DNA of 8,306 nt from Spirochaetaceae bacterium (GTDB lineage: Bacteria; Spirochaetota; Spirochaetia; Treponematales; Breznakiellaceae), in the NCBI GenBank assembly GCA_031257995.1, contig JAIRNN010000009.1, forward strand, positions 1 through 8,306, given 5' to 3'. Below are positions 1 to 5,298 of the stretch, piece by piece. A program made the position numbers and the translations under genes. A model generated the notes under the pieces. That model was not told where the DNA came from and searched no databases. It was given only the letters and a program-made list of their open reading frames with translations. How positions within the stretch are numbered: the first letter of the stretch is position 1; each line of letters begins with the position of its first letter.

Positions 1-103
1 CGCCCTCCGGCCGATGTGTCCACGCCTATGGCGCGTCCACACCTCCCTCCGTTTGGTCATCCGCTACCCCCTCTGCGGGGGTCAACCCCCCGCAACGCCC
101 CCG
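1..103 (+). repeat. GC-rich palindromic dispersed repeat, copy 1 (truncated by window edge)
   Basis: This stretch holds a small palindrome (CGCC-TAT-GGCG, 23-33), then CCCTCCG, then CGCTACCCCCTCTGCGGGGG (63-82) running into a second palindrome (GCGGGGG-TCAA-CCCCCCGC, 75-93) and CAACGCCCCC. The same order of blocks occurs on the minus strand inside flhB (6499-6580) and, partly, at 8120-8189. The two palindrome centres are about 55 bp apart, close to the spacing in the flhB copy. One frame is open from the window edge to a TGA at about 139, so it could be the tail of a gene lying to the left, but its Pro/Arg-rich translation resembles no family I know. Confidence 0.6.
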
Positions 104-125
104 GATCATCGCCGGGCAATTTTTT
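100..125 (+). terminator. possible weak intrinsic terminator
   Basis: CCCGG (100-104) and CCGGG (112-116) can form a 5-bp GC stem with a 7-nt loop, followed by CAA and six T's (120-125). It would end a plus-strand transcript entering from the left. The stem is short, so this is tentative. Confidence 0.3.
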
Positions 126-166
126 GTGGATCTGTAAATGATGGTTTCATGCCTAATGGAGTATAT

Positions 167-657
167 ATGCGATCTAAACGTGAATTGGCCAAACACATTT
201 GGTACAAAGTCCAGACATCGGTAAACATCAGCGATCCCTTGTTCCGGAGGCCGGGACGCTCCTCCACCGCATACTCCGTGAGACGAAAGAACGTTACGGT
301 TTCGAAATGCGTGGGTTCCAGCTTGAGGGGGCGCGGCTCACGTTCTACATTAAGCCCGACGACGGCCTCCAGTTGCCGAAGATAATGCAGTGGATGAAGC
401 AGACGTTCTCCGCCCGGTTCAACGCGCGGACGGGGCACGTTTAGGGCGAGCGGTACGAGTCGGATATCTTGTGGGGTGGGCCGCCTGAGGGAGCGGAGGA
501 GGTTGACTGGGCGGCGGTGGAAAAGTCGGCAAAAACGAAGATTCCGGCGGCTATCGCCTACACCTTGTCTTGGGGCAGCCCCCGAACGAATGGGAAGGCA
601 AAAGACAACCGTCTTTCGTTGGAGATAACCCCCAAACCTGCGTCTCCGTCCAAATAA
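167..657 (+). pseudogene. REP-associated tyrosine transposase-like (Y1/IS200-like) pseudogene
   Basis: The reading starts at ATG 167 behind GGAG (158-161, 5-nt spacer) with MRSKRELAKHIWYKVQTSVN. It jumps to the +2 frame near 246-256 and continues with KERYGFEMRGFQLEG, LPKIMQWMKQTFSARFN and ARTGHV. An in-frame TAG (442-444) stands where the family has Trp (HVW-GxRYES). The same frame then resumes with GERYESDILWGG and VDWAAVEKSAK and stops at 655-657. The block 'L-PKIMQW-K..FS-RFN...GHVW' is the C-terminal half of the Y1 (HUH) transposase domain as seen in RAYT proteins. The expected His-hydrophobic-His pair just upstream reads ARLTFYIKP, so the metal-binding histidines are absent in this copy or lineage. 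One frameshift plus one nonsense change make it non-functional. The intact product would be about 163 residues. Family assignment is from motifs only. Confidence 0.65.
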
Positions 658-835
658 CGCCCCCGGCCTTAATCACACAGCCGGTTCATCACGCAGTCGA
701 GACCGGTTCATCACGAGGGTTGTGATTAGGCTGTAGTGAGTAACACAACCGACTGGTTTCGCCTGTCGAAACGGACCAATAAGCAGGCGCGATGACCGCT
801 ACCGGCCGGAAGTGATGGGTGCTGCCAGCCAGAAT
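658..835. other. gene-free stretch dense in inverted and direct repeats
   Basis: A 13-bp direct repeat CCGGTTCATCACG occurs at 681-693 and 703-715. It lies in the loop of an inverted repeat: CCTTAATCACA (667-677) with TGTGATTAGG (721-730), one bulged base. A second stem, GGTTGTG (718-724) with CACAACC (744-750), shares bases with the first, so the two are mutually exclusive. Further hairpins are GTTTCG-CCTGT-CGAAAC (756-772) and the palindrome CCGGCCGG near 803. It may be the end of the adjacent transposase element (RAYT genes are flanked by REP-type hairpins) or a structured RNA. I recognise no known RNA family. Confidence 0.4.
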
Positions 836-866
836 GGATGGGCCTGTCCCCCGCACGAGACAGTCT

Positions 867-890
867 GCCCCGTCCTTTATGGGACGGGGC
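867..890. terminator. 9-bp GC-rich stem-loop at the 3' end of the surface-protein relic
   Basis: GCCCCGTCC (867-875) pairs perfectly with GGACGGGGC (882-890) across a 6-nt loop. It sits 13 bp past the minus-strand stop at 903. No clear T-run follows on either strand, so it may be a 3'-end stabilising hairpin or a factor-assisted terminator rather than a classical intrinsic one. Confidence 0.4.
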
Positions 891-993
891 TTGGCGTTAT
901 TCCTATGGAACAGTCTGGATGGTTAAGGTGATATTGCCGTTGGGCGTGCCGGTCGAAAAGTCCGAACCCGTCCAGCCCTTGCCCCGGAAGCCG

Positions 994-1908
994 TTACCCC
1001 AGCAAACAGTGATGGTGTCTACAGGCGGATGACTCGTACCCTGTCGCGCCGGAGGGAACCTTGACAGTAGCGGGCTTGGCTGTGGTGACTTCGTTGAACG
1101 TATTCTTCCCCAGCGTGGGGACCGCGCTACCCAGTATAACGGTAAGGGCGATGCCGCCGGTATTGCCGAAGACGAAATCGCCGAAGGATGTTGCCTCCGG
1201 GAAGTTCACCGTGGTTAGGGCGGTACAACCGGAAAAGGAATGGTTGTGGATAGACGTTGCCTCAGGGAGGCTCGCCATGGTTAGAGCATCACATCCGGAT
1301 AAGACGCGCTCGCCGAGGGTCTGTGCCTTCGGGAGGTTCACCGTCGTCAGGGCATCACAGTTGACAAAGGCGAAATTGCCGATAGACGTTACCACCGGGA
1401 GGTTTACCGTCGTCAAGGCGTCGCAACTCGAGAAGGCGTTTTCGCCGATGGACATTGCCTTCTGGAAGTCCACCGTGGTCAGAGTATCGCGGCCGAAGAA
1501 GGCAAAGCTGCCGACAGTTTCCACAGCGGAGCTGCTGATACTGGTAAGGGCGGTAAAGTCCTTAAAGCTTGATTCGAACGAGGACATTTCGCCTCCCGGC
1601 TTAATGCTTTTCGCTGTATTGGGCAGGACTAAGGACACGATCTTGCTTTTTCCCATGTTGGCCGTGCCGGGGTCGTATTCTGTGCCGGACATAGTACAGG
1701 CGGACAAGTCCGGCTTGACATATCTACCCGCACTCGCTGTCTTGCCGAGGATGTTCGTCCAATCATTTGCGAGATTGGCCGCTATCGGCAAGGGAATCGG
1801 GTTATCGTCGGAGCATCCGCCTGAAGCGGCGGCTAGGTAAGCATCAATCTCGGCAACGGTGAAGATTTTGACCACCTCAACCTCGCCAAACTTGCTCCCG
1901 TCATACAT
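994..1908 (-). pseudogene. surface-protein relic, piece 4: leucine-rich repeat region, BspA-like (LRR_5)
   Basis: This is the longest piece, 304 codons. It starts inside the last Ig-like strand (DGSKFGEVEVVKIFTVAEID). A linker follows (LANDWTNILGKTASAGRYVK), then a leucine-rich array. Units look like CDALTTVNLPVVTSIGNFAF, spaced 22 residues apart, typical of the LRR_5 class of BspA-like proteins. After KVPSGATGYES this frame runs off into ACRHHHCLLG and stops. The +1 frame carries a sensible tail (VDTITVCWGNGFRGKGW, then LTIQTVP) to a stop at 903, so the natural C-terminus is outside this frame. Extracellular or outer-membrane location is expected from family knowledge. Confidence 0.7.
1204..1575 (-). 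repeat. tandem 66-bp leucine-rich-repeat coding units
   Basis: On the plus strand, blocks like GTTCACCGTGGTTAGGGC recur at 1204, 1270, 1336, 1402, 1468 and 1534, in exact 66-bp register. Each encodes one 22-residue repeat (x-ALTTVxLPxxTSIGxxAF). A seventh block near 1141 is out of register by about 6 bp. No indel has disturbed this array although the gene is frameshifted elsewhere. Confidence 0.8.
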
Positions 1909-2362
1909 TGGATGTTGCCGTTACCGTGAGCTTCGCCGCCGTCTCGTCCGCCGCGACAGAGAGAACGCCGCTTTCGTTAATCGCGCTATCAACGGTGTTG
2001 CCGGAAGTATCCGTTACCGACCATGTTATGCCTTGTTTTTCCACAGTCAGCGCAAACCCTTCCGCCAGCGCGAGATATTGCAGACTGCCTCCCCGGTCAA
2101 CGCTTGCCGAGGCGGAAACCACACGCACGCCGATTACCGTAGGGATTTGGACGACCACCGATCCCTTGATCTGCGGATTCTCTCTCAAGCTCGCTATCAC
2201 GATGAGCACCATCGATGTTTCGCCTTCCCCTACGGTCAGATCTCCCTGATTGCCCATTGATTCGATCACACTTGCTCCATCCAATCCCAGAACACTCCAG
2301 CCCCACGGGCCCTCTGTTACCACACCGTTACTATCGGTTGATGTCGCGCTGAACAGAGGCAC
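1901..2362 (-). pseudogene. surface-protein relic, piece 3: bacterial Ig-like (Big_2) domains
   Basis: After VVTEGPWGWSVLGLDGASVI come two Ig-like units. The end of one reads GDLTVGEGETSMVLIVIAS and then NPQIKGSVVVQIP. A fuller one reads VRVVSASASVDRGGSLQYLA, then GITWSVTDTSGNTVDSAINE, GVLSVAADET and LTVTATSNV. The order 'repeated Ser/Ala strand, GITWSV, xSGxLxVAxxE, LxVxATS' is the Big_2 signature found in bacterial surface proteins and in Treponema proteins preceding BspA-type repeats. The frame hits TGA right after SNV, while the next frame supplies the missing last strand (DGSKFGEVEVV). Confidence 0.6.
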
Positions 2363-2646
2363 AAGCTCTCCTCTGAGGGCGTTATCGTTGCCACCATCTC
2401 CTCGTCCGATTGGCTTGAACCGACACGCATTATCGGCAGCCTCATATCATCGGGCGGCTTACGTGCCGGAGGTGCTATCAGCCGCAGCACGATGTCCAGG
2501 ATGCCCTCCTCCTCTACCGATCCCAGCTTGATATAGAACACGGACGAGCCGTCGCGCCGATAGCCAGGATCAACCAGCCCCGCATCCTGGCCCAAAAACG
2601 CTGGTTCATAGACGGTACCCTGCGGGCTATCCAGCGTGATCTTCAA
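2317..2646 (-). pseudogene. surface-protein relic, piece 2: N-terminal domain continued
   Basis: The frame starts at MKITLDSPQGTVYEPAF and runs through YRRDGSSVFYIKLGSVEEEG and ILDIVLRLIAPPARKPPDDM, a mixed beta-rich sequence. The family-like sense is lost after about SQSDEEM, where the frame one step over takes up the reading with NALRGELVPLFSATST. The remaining ~20 codons of this frame (ending IVTVW) are therefore out-of-frame read-through. No catalytic motif is visible. There is no ribosome binding site of its own, so it is a piece of the larger relic rather than a gene. Confidence 0.5.
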
Positions 2647-2939
2647 GACCGTGTACAGAGGTTCCCCCGCAGTTCCCGCTCAAACTTCGGCGTGACGGTC
2701 GTCGGCCCGCGCTCCACGCTCAGGGAACGTAACTGACCGGCCACCTCGGAAATATTAGGCAGATTCGCTTCCGTCTCCCACAGCACCCACTCTTTCGCCC
2801 CCGCGATCTCCGTCCACGCCGTACTCGCCGCGATCACGTGATCATTCACATAACCCCGCATCTCCGCATCATCGTAGTACGAGACGCACAGCGCGAAAAC
2901 ACAAGTGCCCGCTATCAAAGCCGTCGGAAACTTTTTCAT
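2643..2939 (-). pseudogene. surface-protein relic, piece 1: signal peptide and N-terminal region
   Basis: Reading from ATG 2939, residues 1-18 are a Lys-Lys N-region plus hydrophobic core ending in FALC. That is a poor fit to a lipobox, since Leu precedes the Cys, so lipoprotein status is uncertain. The following ~80 residues (YYDDAEMRGYVNDH, WTEIAGAKEWVLWE, LPNISEVAGQLRSL) resemble no domain I can name. The frame stops at TGA 2643-2645, but the sense continues in another frame as LYTVLKITL. An in-frame ATG at 2960 gives a longer start, but it would lie upstream of or within the promoter -10 region (2947-2952), so 2939 is preferred. Confidence 0.55.
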
Positions 2940-2946
2940 AACGAAC

Positions 2947-2976
2947 AGTATACCACCCATTTATGATAAAGTACAA
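2947..2976 (-). promoter_or_regulatory. sigma70-like promoter for the surface-protein relic
   Basis: On the minus strand, TTGTAC (2976-2971), an 18-bp spacer and TATACT (2952-2947) preceded by TGG (extended -10). The -10 ends only 7 bp before the ATG at 2939, so a normal start site would give an almost leaderless message. Confidence 0.55.
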
Positions 2977-3058
2977 TTTTAGCCAACAGCCGTGGACCAG
3001 TGCTTCCACGCAGAAAAGGCCGAAGCATTTATGCGCGGTTCAGAGGGGACAGGCTCAC

Positions 3059-3087
3059 TTGACATAGCTGTTTCCCCATTCTATGGT
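3059..3087 (+). promoter_or_regulatory. sigma70-like promoter for the Rsm22-like gene
   Basis: TTGACA (3059-3064), a 17-bp spacer and TATGGT (3082-3087). Transcription would start near 3094, just before the ATG at 3100. This favours that start over the in-frame GTG 2992 and ATG 3031, which lie upstream of the promoter. Confidence 0.5.
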
Positions 3088-3099
3088 ATCGTTTATTGT

Positions 3100-4323
3100 A
3101 TGTTTTCCAAATTGCCGCCGGCAACTTGCCGGACGCTTGCCGGTGTTCCGCGTATTATCGACGAGATAGCACCCATTCCGGCGCGGTTCCGCAAAGATAC
3201 CGGCAAAAACATCCGGGATTTGTCGGAACTGCTTACCTCTCGCCGCCCGTCTCTGACCGGGCACTACTTAGGGAATCCCGCACGTCTTTCCGCCTATCTG
3301 CGTTACTTTTTTCCGTGGAATCTTTTTCGCCTGTGCAAGCTCTTTGCCGGAGAAAACGCGCCTTCGAGAGAAGGCGGGGTGGAATTGCTTTTTCCCGAAC
3401 ATAATCTCAGGCCTGACGTCCCGATCCTCATCGCCGATCTTGGTTCCGGCCCACTGACCCTTCCTGCCGCGCTTTGGATTTCAATGCCGTCTCTGCGCCG
3501 GGAAAAGATCGAGTTCCGCTGTTTTGACATTAACCGGCAGATTCTCAAGACCGGAGAGCGGTTGTTTGCCGGGATAACCGGGGAAAACATCGGCCGGGAA
3601 ACGCCGCACTGGAGCATAAAGACAATCGCTTCTTCGCTGACGGAAGCCCGCCTCGAAAAGAAGCAGACCCTGGTTACGGCGATAAATGTATACAACGAGT
3701 TGTTTCGGAAACTCAACGCGGCCGACGGGGACGCGCTTGAGACATTCGCGGACGGCGAAGCGGCGCGGCTCTCTTCCTTTTGCGGCGAAAACGGCGCGGT
3801 GCTGATTGTGGATCCGGGTGTTCCGCGAAGTGGCGAGTTTATCGCGCATATACGGGACGCTTTCATCGAACGGGGCTTTTCAATTGACGCGCCGTGTACC
3901 CATCAAGCGGACTGCCCGATGAGGACAAGCAAGACTCAAAACCGCGCCGCGAAATGGTGCCACTTCACTTTTTCGACCCACGAAGCGCCCCAAGCCCTGC
4001 ACGACCTTTCCCGCATGGCGCGTCTTCCCAAAGAACGCGGCGTGTTAAGTTTTTTGCTGGCAAGAAAGGGCGCGGCCCAGAGAAGCGCAATCCCAAAGCG
4101 GAACCCCATTCGGGTGATAAGCGACGCTTTCCCCCTGCCGGACACCCGTTACGCGCGTTACGGCTGTTCGGAAAAGGGACTGGTGTTGCTGGCCGGTAAC
4201 CGGGCGGAAATCGAATTGCTGCGAAGCGGGGCCGTCATCTCCGCGCGTATCTCAGGGGCGGAACCCCGCGACAAAAAAAGCGGCGCACTCGTTTTGGACG
4301 CGGCCTCTGCGTGTCGCGCTTAA
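3100..4323 (+). CDS. Rsm22/METTL17-type class I methyltransferase-like protein, probable Fe-S ribosome-assembly factor
   Basis: With the ATG at 3100 the product is 407 residues, starting MFSKLPPATCRTLAGVPRII. It has a Rossmann SAM-type glycine motif, IADLGSGPLTL, with D113. The motif II acidic residue is D143 (FRCFDIN), a motif IV-like block is N196-VYNEL, and a later strand is VLIVDPG (D238). Cysteines C266, C272 (CTHQADCP), C287 (KWCHF) and C356 (YGCSEKG) are spaced like the four that bind a 4Fe-4S cluster in mitochondrial METTL17/Rsm22. The family is associated with the small ribosomal subunit; whether bacterial members methylate rRNA or only aid assembly is not settled. In-frame GTG 2992 and ATG 3031 would add 36 or 23 residues, but they precede the promoter and lack a Shine-Dalgarno; the start at 3100 also lacks one. 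It stands alone, divergent from the surface-protein relic. The frame is intact. Family call is firm, function inferred. Confidence 0.8.
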   Translation: MFSKLPPATCRTLAGVPRIIDEIAPIPARFRKDTGKNIRDLSELLTSRRPSLTGHYLGNPARLSAYLRYFFPWNLFRLCKLFAGENAPSREGGVELLFPEHNLRPDVPILIADLGSGPLTLPAALWISMPSLRREKIEFRCFDINRQILKTGERLFAGITGENIGRETPHWSIKTIASSLTEARLEKKQTLVTAINVYNELFRKLNAADGDALETFADGEAARLSSFCGENGAVLIVDPGVPRSGEFIAHIRDAFIERGFSIDAPCTHQADCPMRTSKTQNRAAKWCHFTFSTHEAPQALHDLSRMARLPKERGVLSFLLARKGAAQRSAIPKRNPIRVISDAFPLPDTRYARYGCSEKGLVLLAGNRAEIELLRSGAVISARISGAEPRDKKSGALVLDAASACRA

Positions 4324-4476
4324 ACGACATCCGGCCTTATGGCGATCTATAAGAAAATCATATTTTGTATTCCACTGGAAAATGTCCTTTTGGTTCATGT
4401 TCTTTGCCGCATGAAAATACAGTGCGCGAAGGGCATCCGTTTGTGACGAAGCGGCTTTCCCGAAAATGGCGTTGTC
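4252..4476 (-). other. possible C-terminal gene remnant, unrecognised
   Basis: A minus-strand frame with no stop between about 4520 and 4254 has a protein-like core: DNAIFGKAASSQTDALRALY, FHAAKNMNQKDIFQWN, TKYDFLIDRH (about 4476-4340). It then runs antisense into the end of the Rsm22-like gene. It has no start codon with a ribosome site and no known motif. It lies downstream of, and in the same orientation as, the ABC ATPase relic. It could be the tail of a decayed gene or chance. Apart from this, 4324-4493 shows no gene and no clear terminator for the Rsm22-like gene. Confidence 0.25.
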
Positions 4477-4493
4477 AAAAATGGAACCCGAGG

Positions 4494-4522
4494 CTGTTTC
4501 AAAACTTGGGGTTTTGAAACAG
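4494..4522. repeat. perfect 12-bp hairpin
   Basis: CTGTTTCAAAAC (4494-4505) and GTTTTGAAACAG (4511-4522) are exact reverse complements around a TTGGG loop. It lies directly downstream of the truncated ABC ATPase frame. No T-run follows on the minus strand, so a terminator is less likely than a short dispersed palindromic element at the truncation point. Confidence 0.6.
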
Positions 4523-4531
4523 GTTCACCCA

Positions 4532-4813
4532 CTATTCCGCACGAATGTCCTTGTGGGCGGACGGCAGATTAACCGAAACATCGCCGAGTGCAAGCTCGCT
4601 CTCATCGGCCCGCTCAAGAAAGTTAAGACAACGGAGGAAAGTTGTCTTCCCAGACCCGGACGAACCGATGAGAACCTGCTTTTGTACCCGCAAATCCACA
4701 CCGTTTAACACATGGTTTTGTCCAAACATCTTGCGGACGTTTCGAACTTCCAGCAACCCCCTTCTCTGCCGCATCCATAGGGAAACACTGATTAACTTGA
4801 CGTTAATCCGCAT
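4532..4813 (-). pseudogene. truncated polar amino-acid ABC transporter ATP-binding protein (GlnQ-like)
   Basis: The frame begins at ATG 4813. Homology starts at about residue 20 (LLEVRNVRKMFGQNHVLNGV). It has Walker A GSSGSGKTT (residues 50-58) followed by FLRCLNFLE, the wording typical of GlnQ/HisP-type ATPases of amino-acid importers, and GDVSVNLPSAHKDI before stopping at residue 93. The family is about 240 residues long, so the Q-loop, LSGGQ signature, Walker B and H-loop are all missing. Between LRVQK and QVLIG the usual 'GEVxV' strand is shortened by about four residues, a second, in-frame lesion. It cannot hydrolyse ATP. No permease or binding-protein gene is adjacent. The original start may have been an ATG or TTG right before LLEVRN, after GAGAAGGGGG; the first 19 residues look like former leader. 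Confidence 0.75.
4790..4808. promoter_or_regulatory. 7-bp inverted repeat in the leader of the ATPase relic, possible operator
   Basis: GATTAAC (4790-4796) and GTTAATC (4802-4808) flank TTGAC. It lies between the promoter at 4861-4889 and the start of ATPase homology. It could be a repressor site or leader hairpin left from the former operon. Confidence 0.3.
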
Positions 4814-4860
4814 TTTCCCAAGACATGGTCAACAATATATCCTAGTAACAATATAGTTAT

Positions 4861-4889
4861 ACTATAGAATGATACAAAAAAAGTGTCAA
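4861..4889 (-). promoter_or_regulatory. near-consensus sigma70 promoter for the ATPase relic
   Basis: On the minus strand, TTGACA (4889-4884), exactly 17 bp, then TATAGT (4866-4861). The start would be near 4854, giving a ~40-nt leader to ATG 4813. The surroundings are AT-rich. The promoter looks intact although its gene is truncated. Confidence 0.65.
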
Positions 4890-4939
4890 GCGGTATTAAT
4901 GAAAACCGGTGAAAAAACAGGATAAAACCACGAAAATTT

Positions 4940-5090
4940 GTAACTATTCAGTCGATCAATGAAACCCAAGGAATTAACCACGGAAGGCACGGAATTACGC
5001 GGAATTTTACTCTGTAATCCTGCTTTTCCGCGTCTTGTCCGCATTTTCCGTGGTTTTTATTCCTGATTTTCCATGCGACTGAATAGTTAC
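4940..5090. mobile_element. 151-bp MITE with IS66-type tips and 8-bp target duplication
   Basis: GTAACTATTCAGTCG (4940-4954) and CGACTGAATAGTTAC (5076-5090) are perfect 15-bp terminal inverted repeats. GAAAATTT flanks both sides directly (4932-4939 and 5091-5098). A GTAA tip and an 8-bp duplication are hallmarks of the IS66 family, so an IS66-type transposase acting in trans is the likely mover. The interior is also palindromic: AGGAATTAACCACGGAA (from about 4970) against TTCCGTGGTTTTTATTCCT (to about 5065), and CGCGGAA against TTCCGCG. Transcripts of either strand would fold into a long hairpin. It has no coding capacity. Confidence 0.8.
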
Positions 5091-5298
5091 GAAAATTTTT
5101 CATAACCACTAAAATCAGCACGATCAAAGCAAAAATCCGCATAGATTGTGGTTAAGCTTATTTGAAACTATGCTTCTTTTACGGTGATTGTTGATTAAAA
5201 AAGTAAACGATATTGCCCTTCCTCGTATTCGGGATCACGGTAACTGCTGCTCAATCACATTTCACCACAGATGACGTAAATGACACGGCTATTCCGGC
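5091..5298. other. intergenic DNA downstream of flhB
   Basis: About 200 bp between the flhB stop and the MITE. No open frame resembling flhA or another flagellar gene is present, and no strong terminator for flhB is visible. The only structure is a weak GCATAG/CTATGC pair (about 5140-5185) with a long loop. Confidence 0.4.

Larger units (their letters stand above)
903..2939 (-). pseudogene. frameshifted surface protein: signal peptide, Ig-like (Big_2) domains, BspA-type leucine-rich repeats
   Basis: Five consecutive minus-strand frames read as one protein. It begins at ATG 2939 with a signal sequence (MKKFPTALIAGTCVFALC). Frame changes fall near 2650, in 2376-2420, near 1905 and near 1035-1045. 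It ends at TAG 903-905 with a tail including TITVCWGNGFRGKGW and NGNITLTIQTVP. At each junction the protein sense continues in the next frame (e.g. ELRGNL|YTVLKITLDSP, LTVTATSNV|YDGSKFGEVEV), which argues for one gene of about 680 codons rather than four separate genes. In Treponema and other gut or oral bacteria such proteins are exported and thought to act in adhesion. Four frameshifts against none in rsm22, flhB or fliR point to real decay rather than poor sequence quality. The individual frames are listed separately. Confidence 0.7.

Noticed and set aside
106..438. Minus-strand open frame of 110 codons
   Set aside because: Antisense to the transposase-like relic, with no recognisable features.
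660..780. tRNA or other standard RNA gene
   Set aside because: GGTTCATCACG resembles a T-loop only superficially; no acceptor, D or anticodon arms can be drawn around it.
1061..1840. Plus-strand open frame of 259 codons
   Set aside because: It is the antisense shadow of the leucine-rich-repeat array. Its repeats mirror the 66-bp units, and the minus-strand reading has a clear domain signature.
3303..3866. Minus-strand open frame of 187 codons
   Set aside because: Lies entirely antisense to the Rsm22-like gene, has Ser/Arg-rich low-information sequence and no motif.
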